DNA from: a virus
Length of the DNA: 29,608 nt
Virus record (IMG/VR): IMGVR_UViG_3300031657_000007
Coordinates: 1 to 29,608 of that record
Reading direction: 5' to 3' (one strand)
The translations under genes were made by a program, and so were the position numbers. A model generated the notes under the pieces. The model worked only from the letters and a program-made list of their open reading frames with translations. It made no database searches and was not told the DNA's origin. Shown in pieces: positions 9,137 to 16,528 of this stretch (positions are counted from its first letter, which is position 1; each line of letters begins with the position of its first letter).

Positions 9137-9413
9137 TCTCTTTTTTATTTTTTTGTGTTTCTCTTCTTTTTGGTTTTACTTCTTTAAGTAAAATTTTTTT
9201 CTCCTTAATTATTTTTTTCTTAATTGGCTTTATTACATCTTTAATAAGAATTTCCTCAATATTAGATGGAAATGCAATTCTATTTGACTTTAAATTATCA
9301 TCAGAACCATCAATTACTCTAAAATTAACATAAAACCCAAGCTCTTTTAATTTAGCCCATCCATCTTGGCTAATATCATGCAGGTTTCCGCTTTTTATTG
9401 ATTCTATTATCAT
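9075..9413 (-). CDS. Hypothetical Lys-rich protein before the scaffold
   Basis: This 112-residue protein has a folded-looking N-terminal half (starts MIIESIKSGNLHDISQDGW) and a very basic tail from about residue 60 (repeated KK and RR pairs). It begins with a 4-base overlap to the upstream gene and ends 62 bases inside the scaffold candidate in a different frame. The N-terminal half could be a short head-fibre or adaptor domain. I do not recognise it. The basic tail might contact DNA or the acidic scaffold, but that is inference. Confidence 0.65.
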   Translation of the reverse strand: MIIESIKSGNLHDISQDGWAKLKELGFYVNFRVIDGSDDNLKSNRIAFPSNIEEILIKDVIKPIKKKIIKEKKILLKEVKPKRRETQKNKKENGKREGSIIVADNKNVKQNR

Positions 9414-9817
9414 TTTGTTAATTTTGATTTAACTAACTTAACTACCGATTTTCTACTATCAGTTCCAAGTTTATTAATATCCTCTTGGAGTAATTTACCC
9501 TTAGATAACATATCCTTTATTTTAGCGTGTGATAAACTAAAAGGATACTCTTTTGCAGTAACAGTAACAGGTTTAACCTGACTTACTTGCTCGATAATCA
9601 CATCATCATCAAGGGGAATCTTAATTTTTTCAATACTAAGAGGAACTTTAGTTTCTCCGATACTGGTTTCGATTAAGTTTTGTTCGCTATCCTTATTTGA
9701 TGTTTCGGCTAAATTTCCTCTTCCACCCTTACCAAGTATATCCCATGAATATCTACTCATGTGACCTGTTCTACCGTCTTTGGTATCTATCCAAAAGACA
9801 ACTCCACTTTCTGCCAT
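9410..9817 (-). CDS. Hypothetical first gene of the capsid operon
   Basis: The 135-residue protein starts MAESGVVFWIDTKDGRTGHM and is the first gene after the promoter at 9844-9874, so it heads the scaffold and capsid transcript. Residues 1-35 look beta-rich (FWIDTKDGRTG), the middle is acidic and linker-like, and the C-terminus is a basic helix (KSVVKLVKSKLTK). It overlaps the next gene by 4 bases. A small domain followed by a flexible linker and terminal helix may suggest a head-associated protein. No family is recognised. Confidence 0.65.
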   Translation of the reverse strand: MAESGVVFWIDTKDGRTGHMSRYSWDILGKGGRGNLAETSNKDSEQNLIETSIGETKVPLSIEKIKIPLDDDVIIEQVSQVKPVTVTAKEYPFSLSHAKIKDMLSKGKLLQEDINKLGTDSRKSVVKLVKSKLTK

Positions 9818-9843
9818 AATTTCTTTTTCTTTTTATTAAAAAA

Positions 9844-9874
9844 CAAAGGTACAAAATAAAAATAGCTTTGTCAA
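9844..9874 (-). promoter_or_regulatory. Promoter P1 for the capsid operon
   Basis: Minus-strand TTGACA (TTG at 9874-9872), 20 bases, then TACCTTTG (9851-9844), the Bacteroidota -33/-7 pattern. Upstream (9886-9908) are two 10-bp phased copies of ATTATTTTTA, which may bend the DNA or act as an UP element. It lies between the last glycosyltransferase gene and the first capsid-operon gene. Confidence 0.85.
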
Positions 9875-9908
9875 GTTTTTTTGCAATTATTTTTAATTAT
9901 TTTTAATT

Positions 9909-10730
9909 TTACCTTCCATCACCACTTTTTTTGTACTGATCCCTCTTTGAATCAACACCCGAATCTAAATTAAAGTTTTCCGCATTTACCCACACTTTTT
10001 TACCTTTTAATCCAAACTGATAAAAAGTAAATCCAAAAAATCTTGCGTATGTTTTTATTTTACTTTTAAATTCAAATAATCTAAAAATACCCACTCCCCC
10101 CACATGCGCAGCACTTGTAAAAGAACTATCTTTTATAGAACACCCTAACCCACTCTCTCGCATAGCTGCTATAGTTATATCTTTATTATTTTCCATTATA
10201 TTATACATATAATCAAATGATCCTTTAGGAATAATAATATCATTATCTATTTTATATAAATATTCAGTATTAACTGTACTTATACAATAATTTATTTGAA
10301 TGCAAGAACTATAAAAAACCCTTCTTAAATATTTATATTTTTTACCTAACTTTTCTTCTATATTTAAACTTTGTAAATACTGAGTAGTATCCTCCTTAGA
10401 ACAGTCATCAAAAACAATTAACTCTTTTACAACATTACTATTTTTACACTCTTCAATAACTACAGGAAGTGTTTTAATAGTATATTCTAATCTATTTCTA
10501 AGTAAATAAATAACAGTTATTCCTTTCTTGTTTTTTTCAGAAATATAAGAAGATTTGGCTATTTTATTAAATTTAGCACTAAGGGGGGAATATACTATTT
10601 GTCGAAATTCAGCACTTTGTAGCGGTGCTGCTAAAACTATAAAATTATCCTTTATTCCCCTATCTAATCTATCCCAATCATAATCTAAAATAACCGAACT
10701 CTTGTTAGTCTTTTTTGACTTTATAATCAT
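9909..10730 (-). CDS. Glycosyltransferase-like protein, GT-A fold
   Basis: The 273-residue protein has a GT2-like core preceded by about 65 extra residues. Visible landmarks are a beta strand and Arg at 71-80 (ITVIYLLRNR), the nucleotide-binding acidic turn VFDDCS at 106-111, and a DxD-type metal and sugar-nucleotide motif IDNDI at 161-165. The C-terminal third (FFGFTFYQFG, NFNLDSG) may form an acceptor-binding part. The start joins the upstream stop directly (TAAATG). It is the last of four GT genes inserted between the MuF-like gene and the capsid operon, so it probably transfers a sugar to a virion protein or host surface glycan. Donor and acceptor are not readable from sequence. Confidence 0.75.
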   Translation of the reverse strand: MIIKSKKTNKSSVILDYDWDRLDRGIKDNFIVLAAPLQSAEFRQIVYSPLSAKFNKIAKSSYISEKNKKGITVIYLLRNRLEYTIKTLPVVIEECKNSNVVKELIVFDDCSKEDTTQYLQSLNIEEKLGKKYKYLRRVFYSSCIQINYCISTVNTEYLYKIDNDIIIPKGSFDYMYNIMENNKDITIAAMRESGLGCSIKDSSFTSAAHVGGVGIFRLFEFKSKIKTYARFFGFTFYQFGLKGKKVWVNAENFNLDSGVDSKRDQYKKSGDGR

Positions 10731-10997
10731 TTACTTATTTTTATTTTTTATCAAAATTCTTTTTCTTTCGTCTCTATATTTTTTCAAAGTTCTATAGTAA
10801 CTCATTAATACATTGGATAATGGCATACTATCTTCAAACATTCCAAAATCTTCAATAAACAGCAGTGCTGCTTGTTTTAAACTTAAAGATGGCAAAACTT
10901 TTTGCGCACCCTGAATATATGAAAAAATCCAATCATCTATCTTATCATTCCTATATATCTCCTCCATTGTCAGAATGAATGGTTTTTTTCTTGGCAT
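10731..10997 (-). CDS. Small helical protein inside the GT cluster
   Basis: The 88-residue protein starts MPRKKPFILTMEEIYRNDKI and looks all-helical, ending in a very basic helix (RDERKRILIKNKNK). It overlaps the upstream GT gene by 47 bases in another frame and is joined end to start with the next GT gene. Its clear amphipathic pattern and tight packing argue that it is real. I do not recognise the family. It could bind DNA or RNA through the basic tail, or be an unrelated cargo gene. Confidence 0.65.
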   Translation of the reverse strand: MPRKKPFILTMEEIYRNDKIDDWIFSYIQGAQKVLPSLSLKQAALLFIEDFGMFEDSMPLSNVLMSYYRTLKKYRDERKRILIKNKNK

Positions 10998-11658
10998 AAT
11001 TTACTTTTATTTTTGCTTTATTATATTTTTTTAATTGATCTCTTGTTAAATTTAAATTCCTTTCTCTTGGCTGAACTCCTAAAGTTTTACTACCGCCATC
11101 AATGTGTGTGACAAATGAGTTGCAAATTAAACCATGTTTTATCTTAGCCTTTATAAGCTGATTTGCATAAATATTATCAGAATACCAAAACTCTACATCG
11201 TCATTAATTTTTCCTATTTTTTCAAGTATATCTCTATCTATTGCGATACACCATCCAGCCACATGCCTTGCTATTTGATAACCCTGTAATATATGATTGC
11301 CAATATCTTTATTTCTTAATGTTCTTTTACAGTAAGGTGATAAAGACATAAACCCCGCTTTAAATCCCTTAAATAGATTTTCAGCCCATTGCTTATGAAA
11401 CTGTAAATCATTATTACATAAGACTACATATTTATTTTTAGTTTTAGAAATACCTAAATTTAAACATTTATTATAATTAAATTTAAAATCATAATTGATA
11501 GTTGTAGCGTTTTCATAAGCTATTCCCTTAATCTGCTCAATCACAATAATATTAAAATCTATTTGACCTTTACTTGATAAAATAGATTTTATAGCATTTT
11601 CTGTAAAAGATTTTCCTTTTCCTGTAGCATTGCTTACTAATATAATATCAAATGTCAT
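10951..11658 (-). CDS. GT2-like glycosyltransferase
   Basis: This 235-residue protein has the order of a small GT-A enzyme: IILVSNATG near the N-terminus, NYNKCLNLGI at 61-70 (a GT2-like helix after the second strand), and the acidic motif VVLCNNDLQ, with NND at 82-84 in the DxD position. Later come FWYSDN at 157-162 and HIDGGS at 185-190, matching the late Asp/His positions of rhamnosyl- or galactosyl-type GT2 proteins. The C-terminus is Lys/Arg-rich. The first Asp of DxD is Asn, as in several active families. The start overlaps the upstream GT gene by 4 bases. Confidence 0.8.
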   Translation of the reverse strand: MTFDIILVSNATGKGKSFTENAIKSILSSKGQIDFNIIVIEQIKGIAYENATTINYDFKFNYNKCLNLGISKTKNKYVVLCNNDLQFHKQWAENLFKGFKAGFMSLSPYCKRTLRNKDIGNHILQGYQIARHVAGWCIAIDRDILEKIGKINDDVEFWYSDNIYANQLIKAKIKHGLICNSFVTHIDGGSKTLGVQPRERNLNLTRDQLKKYNKAKIKVNYAKKKTIHSDNGGDI

Positions 11659-12233
11659 TGAGTCTCGCTTATTGAGTGTGAAAAATTATAATAATACAAG
11701 ACTTTATCAATTCTTGCTTGGCGTTTAATAAAACTCTTTAACTTTACAGCATACGCAGCATCCTCGCCCATTTGTACGTTTGGAAATCTTACCTTTCTGG
11801 CAATATCTCTTTTAACACACATAATATGATTAGGAAGTCTCTGAAAACTATTAGCTAAGTTTAAATCCTTTTTAAATCCAGCATTATAAACAACTTTTTT
11901 ATATTTACCACCCTCAATAGAAATATTTACATCAAATACAATTATATCAGCATTTGCCCGAACTGCACCTAATAAGCTCTTTACATAATCATCTGATATA
12001 TCATCATCATCATCAACAAATGCTACATATTTACCCTGCGCCATATCTAAAAGATTATTTCTTTTAGTTCCAACAAGTCTTTTCTTATTGTCTATTATAT
12101 AAATTAATTCAACAGGTCTTTCGCCTATTTGAGATTCTAATTTTTTGATTATTTTAAAACTTCGCCCTTCCATTAATCTGCGTGTAGTTCCGCAGAGAAG
12201 AATAGATAAAACAACTCTACGCCTTTGTATCAT
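11655..12233 (-). CDS. GT2-like glycosyltransferase
   Basis: The 192-residue protein contains RNNLLDMAQGKYVAFV followed by five Asp residues (74-78), a textbook GT2 nucleotide-sugar and metal site, and a later GEDAAYAVKL at 156-165 that holds the ED general-base pair. Upstream, VELIYIIDN (41-49) is the strand that normally ends in the uracil-contacting Asp. It is compact, lacks membrane segments, and probably acts in the cytoplasm. Its ATG lies inside the end of a small zinc-ribbon gene (17-base overlap, other frame). Confidence 0.85.
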   Translation of the reverse strand: MIQRRRVVLSILLCGTTRRLMEGRSFKIIKKLESQIGERPVELIYIIDNKKRLVGTKRNNLLDMAQGKYVAFVDDDDDISDDYVKSLLGAVRANADIIVFDVNISIEGGKYKKVVYNAGFKKDLNLANSFQRLPNHIMCVKRDIARKVRFPNVQMGEDAAYAVKLKSFIKRQARIDKVLYYYNFSHSISETQ

Positions 12234-12339
12234 GTAATTTTATTTTTTTTGAACCACAGTTTTTGCACCTTGCGCCACATTTACACCCTGAATGAGTAAA
12301 TATATGCCCGCATTTTGTACATATATAAGTTGCCTTCAT
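12217..12339 (-). CDS. Zinc-ribbon microprotein
   Basis: A 40-residue ORF (ATG at 12339, TAG at 12217) starting MKATYICTKCGHIF. Cysteines at 7, 10, 19, 21, 25 and 28 form CxxC, CxC and CxxC pairs, clearly a small zinc-binding protein. It has a typical A-rich Bacteroidota leader (AAAAACACA before the ATG) and fills the gap between two glycosyltransferase genes, overlapping the next one by 17 bases. Its partner is unknown; zinc ribbons of this size often bind nucleic acid or other proteins. Confidence 0.75.
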   Translation of the reverse strand: MKATYICTKCGHIFTHSGCKCGARCKNCGSKKIKLHDTKA

Positions 12340-12352
12340 ATTGTGTTTTTAA

Positions 12353-12979
12353 TTAATGATCTAATAAATTAGGCACATGACAAACTTCATACCCAACGGT
12401 TTTTAATTTTTTATATTTTTTACTTGTTAATTTCAATAAATTAATAAACATAAAATCATCTAAAGCATATCGGGTTTCAACGTACCAATATAAGCCTAAA
12501 CTTTTTTTATGAAGAATATTTGAAGTACCACACTGCCCCTTTCTTTTTACATTAGCGGTACGCACATTAAACACTTTTCCACCTCTATCCCAAGAGTATT
12601 CATCCAACCAAAACCAATCAAAAGTGTTATCTATTTCATTATTTAGATTCTTTAGATAATCTTTATTATAACTATCATCTGAATCAAGGTAAATAATCCA
12701 ATCATTTACGGCTTTAGATATACCAGTGTTTCTAACACGACCACCCCACATCTTTTGCTTCTTAATCTTAAAAAGCCTCACTCTTTTATCGCCTGTAAAC
12801 TTTTTGGCAACTTCTACAGTTTTATTACAACCATCGGATACAATAATCAATTCCCATTTTTTATAAGATTGATTAATAACAGATTTAATAGCTCTTTCGA
12901 GTTTTTCCTCTCTGTTAGTTGCGGCAGTGGGGTAATCACCTAAATATGAGGGCATGATTATGCTAAAAGATGCTTTCAT
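12353..12979 (-). CDS. GT2 family glycosyltransferase
   Basis: The clearest glycosyltransferase in the cluster (208 residues). It has the N-terminal strand FSIIMPSY (5-12), LERAIKSVINQSYKKWELIIVSDG (the GT2 signature helix and uracil-site Asp, ending at residue 50), GGRVRNTGI at 79-87 and the DxD site IIYLDSDDSYN at 95-105. The C-terminal part ends early compared with typical 250-300 residue GT2 enzymes, but retains ALDDFMF, where an acidic pair may supply the base. It begins with a 4-base overlap with the upstream gene. Donor and acceptor are unknown. Confidence 0.92.
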   Translation of the reverse strand: MKASFSIIMPSYLGDYPTAATNREEKLERAIKSVINQSYKKWELIIVSDGCNKTVEVAKKFTGDKRVRLFKIKKQKMWGGRVRNTGISKAVNDWIIYLDSDDSYNKDYLKNLNNEIDNTFDWFWLDEYSWDRGGKVFNVRTANVKRKGQCGTSNILHKKSLGLYWYVETRYALDDFMFINLLKLTSKKYKKLKTVGYEVCHVPNLLDH

Positions 12980-13230
12980 TTCTTACGCTTTTTTTCCCAC
13001 GCTTTTAAAATAACAGCCAATTTATCAGTATCCTCTTTTGTGAGTTCTACATCTTTGGGTGGCTCTGTTTTAATTGTATGATAAATTTTTCGCTTTTTAT
13101 ATTTCTTAAAATATTCATCGGTAACGCAATCCCATCCATACTTAAACTTTACAATATGTATGTCACCGAAAATATCACCAACTTCTTTTCCAAGTAATAT
13201 GGCTGATTTTATTGCTTCCTTTTTTGTCAT
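12976..13230 (-). CDS. Small hypothetical protein after the MuF-like gene
   Basis: The 84-residue protein starts MTKKEAIKSAILLGKEVGDI and has an N-terminal helix, a short beta hairpin around FKYGWDCVTDEYF, and a charged C-terminal helix ending KAWEKKRKK. It is coupled to the upstream MuF-like gene by TAATG and to the downstream GT gene by a 4-base overlap, so it is certainly in the operon. No family is recognised. It sits at the junction where the glycosyltransferase cluster begins. Confidence 0.65.
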   Translation of the reverse strand: MTKKEAIKSAILLGKEVGDIFGDIHIVKFKYGWDCVTDEYFKKYKKRKIYHTIKTEPPKDVELTKEDTDKLAVILKAWEKKRKK

Positions 13231-14015
13231 TATTTTCCACTTTTATATTTTTTAGCAGCCTCGTCACTAATCCATTCGAGGTGATGGCGACAATTCCATC
13301 TGCCTAATTCAATCAAGGGATTATAACTTTCCTTTGTTGATGGTTGCGGAAGGCTGACATCATTTTTCCACGTTTTAGCATCATCGCGGCTAAATAACTT
13401 ACCATCACGTTTGATGCAAAATTCTCTGGATGTTTCAATCAGCCCTCCCGTGTAAAAGAAATAATTTAATCCTAATTTGTCTGCATAGAAATTGTTTCCA
13501 GTACGCTCGAACTGCATGTAAGTATCGTACACATATTGATTATAATACTTTTGCAATATCCCCGACTTTTCTCCACTTCCTACCACTATTTCCTCAAATC
13601 CTTTAGCAAACTCAGTTAAGGACTTTCCCTGCGAAAGAGAATTAATTACATAGCGTTGTAGTTCGTCTTTAATCGCTGCACTTTCAACTACATTGCCTAA
13701 CCAACCACCTTTAACAATAGCACCTTTAGAAATTCCAAGTTTTGTGTATAAAAACTTTAATTGATTTGTAATTTTAAGTATCTCCGCTGAAGATGCAATC
13801 TCCATGAAATACTCTGAATGAAACTTGTTTATTTTAAATAAATCGGTTACAAGCCCCTGTAATAATGGAATCTGATACTTTTTGTTAAACTCTTTAAAGA
13901 TAGAATTTATGGAAACCCTTGATAGGTTACTACCTGAAAACCTTAGATTACCTTGAGTGGTACTAAACTTAGTTAAATACGATGATAATATTAATGCTAA
14001 TAACGCATCTTGCAT
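13230..14015 (-). CDS. MuF-like minor head / morphogenesis protein
   Basis: Minor head protein of the Mu gpF / SPP1 gp7 type, following the portal as in most siphophages. The C-terminal diagnostic motif is present: REFCIKRDGKLFSRDDAKTW, then GRWNCRHHLEWIS. The N-terminal two thirds are helical. The frame could extend to a TTG at 14126, but that codon is the -33 element of promoter P2 and the intervening codons contain the -7 element. I therefore place the start at the ATG at 14015 (261 residues, starts MQDALLALILSSYL), which follows an A-rich leader. The last base overlaps the next gene's ATG (TAATG). Confidence 0.85.
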   Translation of the reverse strand: MQDALLALILSSYLTKFSTTQGNLRFSGSNLSRVSINSIFKEFNKKYQIPLLQGLVTDLFKINKFHSEYFMEIASSAEILKITNQLKFLYTKLGISKGAIVKGGWLGNVVESAAIKDELQRYVINSLSQGKSLTEFAKGFEEIVVGSGEKSGILQKYYNQYVYDTYMQFERTGNNFYADKLGLNYFFYTGGLIETSREFCIKRDGKLFSRDDAKTWKNDVSLPQPSTKESYNPLIELGRWNCRHHLEWISDEAAKKYKSGK

Positions 14016-14095
14016 CTTTTTAACCTCTGTTTTTAGGTTCTCTTCGGATTTCCCGATAAATTCTATTTTCTGTTTTGAAATATTATTCACTGGTA

Positions 14096-14126
14096 CAAAT
14101 ATACTATATTGAAATTTAAAAGTCAA
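14096..14126 (-). promoter_or_regulatory. Promoter P2 for the MuF-glycosyltransferase operon
   Basis: TTGACTTTT (TTG at 14126-14124), a 20-base spacer, then TATATTTG (14103-14096). The extended -33 block AATTTACTTGACTTT is shared with promoters at 20134, 24486 and 27173. It lies 8 bases past the portal stop and should drive the MuF-like gene and the whole glycosyltransferase cluster down to 9909. Confidence 0.85.
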
Positions 14127-14134
14127 GTAAATTA

Positions 14135-15982
14135 CTATATTTCTTCTGCCTTTTTTACAGGCTCTATAAACATAGGTTCTCTATCCTTTATCTCTTTTTC
14201 AATATCCTTAATTAAATCAGCTATTTTTTTATCAATAAATTTTTTCTGACGTGATTTATCTAATTCATAAAAGTTTATACCTTTATTATCTTTAGAAATT
14301 TGAAGTGCTAAAAAGTCGAATATCCATCCAAAGTTAGCCCATAATACCTTAATTTCTAAGGGTAATAAATCACCAGAAACCAACATAGCTATTTCTTTCT
14401 CAGTTTTTCCAGAGAATGGAAAAAAGTTTCTTTCGGTTTGATATTTCATATAACCTTGTTCATCATCTGTGTACATAATACGAGCTATATCATGTTGAAT
14501 ATCAGCTTTTATAAAATCATCCCCTTTACTATCAGCAACAATCTTTAAATCATTATAAAGATCAGTTTTTGTTTTTAATTTAAAATCCTTATTAAAAATA
14601 TACTCAGAAACAAGATTTTCCTCTAAATCGGTTATATCAGCAATAGTTTGCACACCAAATTTCCAATCTTTAGAAAAGGCAATAGCTAATGGGTATAAAG
14701 CATCGTAAACATTATCTAAATCAATGCTTCTTCCTGTAGCTGTTTCTGCAACTTGTTTTTTACTAAATATTTCTGTATTATAGAGTGCTTCCTTGCAATA
14801 AGCTGTTAAATCTTTAGTGTATTGATCTTGAAATTTAACTAAGTCAACAGGGGGAGATATATATTTTATAACATTGTCAAAATTAATAACATCCTCTTTA
14901 TTTTTAGGAATTTCAATCCACATAACATCTTGAGCGGTTTTATGAACCTCTTTTCCTGTTCCGCCACATACAGGACATTTAGTACCATCAGCCCTCTGAC
15001 CGTTATTACAATCTTGAGCAGGGCATCTTCGTACAAGCTGAATCTTTTGAGGAAATGCGTGTAATGCCATAGTTAAATCTAATTCAGAATTAGCCTTAAC
15101 TAACTTCATTAATATTGGCACAGCATCATCTATGGTAGATAACTTAGTTACTCCATCTGTATATAAATCTCTATTATACCCAACCATAAAAGCTGGCACA
15201 TAACCTAAATCATGTATGCTTTCTTTATGACTATATGCTTTGTTTCTAATTCTAATAATTTGAGTTGAATCGGTTGTATCATTAGGATTAGCATAAACTA
15301 TCTCGTCTTTTGCAATATTAGGAAAATTTTTAAGTTCATCATCCTCTAATGTTTCTAAAACAATGCTGCTATTTAATCCATAAAGAGTATAACGCGTTCT
15401 CTCTTTTTTATCTCCTTCGTCATTATAATAAGCAATAATGTTTTTAGAAATTAAATACTGTAAAATACTTTTTTCACTATATTCATACATTATAGCTGCC
15501 TCTGAAGATATTTCAAAAGGATATGGAGAGGCATGTTCAATTGTATTATCAAATTCACCCCATTCTATGGCAATAAAAGTATTAGGATCAGTATTATTTA
15601 ACTCAATCCATCTGGTCTGCATCCACTTATCAAAACTCTCATCTCCCCAAAACTTTTTAAGAATTTTTTCAAACTTATTTTTTTTCTGATTTTCATTATC
15701 TTCAGTATAAGCTAAAATCCTTTGAGCAGCGTTGCTTCTGGGTACTTTATATTCGGGTTTAATTAAATTCCTTGCTACAGTTGATGTTATTTGTTGTGTA
15801 ATATCACAACGTTGATTAAACATTGTAGTACTCTCTCTTTTGTTAAACCTTTTCATATAAGGTTTCATATTTTCCCCTGTAATAAGAGCTAAATAAAGCT
15901 CTGCTTTTTCGACAGTTCTAATATAATTAGAGTGTCTAATACTTTTTTTTATTACGTTTATTAATGTTTGTAGTTCATTCAT
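14135..15982 (-). CDS. Portal protein with zinc-knuckle insertion
   Basis: A 615-residue protein downstream of TerL and the HU-like gene and upstream of the MuF-like gene, the normal portal position and size. The helix-rich N-terminus, central mixed region and acidic/Lys-rich C-terminal helices (EKEIKDREPMFIEPVKK) fit a portal subunit, twelve of which form the DNA entry ring. A cysteine cluster at C320, C325, C336 and C339 (CPAQDC, then CPVCGGTG) makes a DnaJ-like zinc knuckle in the middle of the protein, which is not part of the core portal fold. The start follows the HU-like gene by 2 bases. Confidence 0.82.
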   Translation of the reverse strand: MNELQTLINVIKKSIRHSNYIRTVEKAELYLALITGENMKPYMKRFNKRESTTMFNQRCDITQQITSTVARNLIKPEYKVPRSNAAQRILAYTEDNENQKKNKFEKILKKFWGDESFDKWMQTRWIELNNTDPNTFIAIEWGEFDNTIEHASPYPFEISSEAAIMYEYSEKSILQYLISKNIIAYYNDEGDKKERTRYTLYGLNSSIVLETLEDDELKNFPNIAKDEIVYANPNDTTDSTQIIRIRNKAYSHKESIHDLGYVPAFMVGYNRDLYTDGVTKLSTIDDAVPILMKLVKANSELDLTMALHAFPQKIQLVRRCPAQDCNNGQRADGTKCPVCGGTGKEVHKTAQDVMWIEIPKNKEDVINFDNVIKYISPPVDLVKFQDQYTKDLTAYCKEALYNTEIFSKKQVAETATGRSIDLDNVYDALYPLAIAFSKDWKFGVQTIADITDLEENLVSEYIFNKDFKLKTKTDLYNDLKIVADSKGDDFIKADIQHDIARIMYTDDEQGYMKYQTERNFFPFSGKTEKEIAMLVSGDLLPLEIKVLWANFGWIFDFLALQISKDNKGINFYELDKSRQKKFIDKKIADLIKDIEKEIKDREPMFIEPVKKAEEI

Positions 15983-15984
15983 GG

Positions 15985-16374
15985 TTATATATTTTTAGTT
16001 ATTCTCATTTTTTTCTTCCATTTAGTCATAGTATCTATTTTTACTTTTCTAATTTCCTTTTGCAATATACTTGATACTTTAAACTTAACAACAAAATGTG
16101 CTGCTCTCTGATAGGTTTCTCTTTTTACTCCATCATAAAATCTCCTACCGAGCATATAATGTAAACGGAATGAGCCTAAATCCTTAATGGCTACATTATT
16201 CCCCTCACGTAAATTAAAACCTATGTGTCTCACAAATGCAGCGGTTGTTGATGCTACTACGGCTCTACTAAGACCTAATTCCTCTGAAATATCATTATCT
16301 ATCTCAGACTTACGTTTTTTAAACATTTTTCCGCTTGCGCCTTTTGGGCGTACCATTTTTCTTCTTTCTTCCAT
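15985..16374 (-). CDS. HU/IHF-like DNA-binding protein
   Basis: Basic protein of about 129 residues containing an HU-type core: ISEELGLSRAVVASTTAAF (dimer helices), then LREGNNVAIKDLGSFRLHY, the HU 'G..V.l..fGsF' beta region, and a conserved-looking VVKFKVSSILQKEI at the C-terminal end of the core. It has a basic N-terminal extension (KGASGKMFKKRKSE) and tail. HU-like proteins bend DNA; between terminase and portal it may assist packaging or cos/pac recognition. A TTG start six bases upstream is possible, but the ATG at 16374 is preferred. It overlaps the preceding small gene by about 55 bases. Confidence 0.75.
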   Translation of the reverse strand: MEERRKMVRPKGASGKMFKKRKSEIDNDISEELGLSRAVVASTTAAFVRHIGFNLREGNNVAIKDLGSFRLHYMLGRRFYDGVKRETYQRAAHFVVKFKVSSILQKEIRKVKIDTMTKWKKKMRITKNI

Positions 16375-16528
16375 ACTCAAAACCTTTTATAATAGCTCTT
16401 GGTGGGTCACCATTTCTTAATTCATCTAATTCAATCAATAAAACTTCTTTATCAAAATCTAAAGATAATAATGCAGCATTAATATCTGCTATTTTGCCTA
16501 ATATTTTATTTTTTTTATTAATATCCAT
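16319..16528 (-). CDS. Small coiled-coil protein between TerL and the HU-like gene
   Basis: The 69-residue ORF starts MDINKKNKILGKIADINAAL and has a leucine-rich helical N-terminal half with heptad-like spacing and a very basic end (RKKKNGTPKRRKRKNV). Its ATG overlaps the terminase end by 11 bases and its 3' end overlaps the HU-like gene in another frame. Strong composition bias and tight overlaps on both sides favour a real gene, but it could be a shadow of the HU-like frame at its end. It may bind DNA through the basic tail. Confidence 0.5.
   Translation of the reverse strand: MDINKKNKILGKIADINAALLSLDFDKEVLLIELDELRNGDPPRAIIKGFEYGRKKKNGTPKRRKRKNV

Noticed and set aside
8246-9333. Plus-strand ORFs opposite the scaffold genes
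   Set aside because: Antisense Phe/Ser/Leu-rich frames produced by Lys/Glu-rich genes.
14016-14126. TTG start extending the MuF-like gene
   Set aside because: The TTG is the -33 element and the codons after it form the -7 element of promoter P2; the ATG at 14015 follows an A-rich leader.
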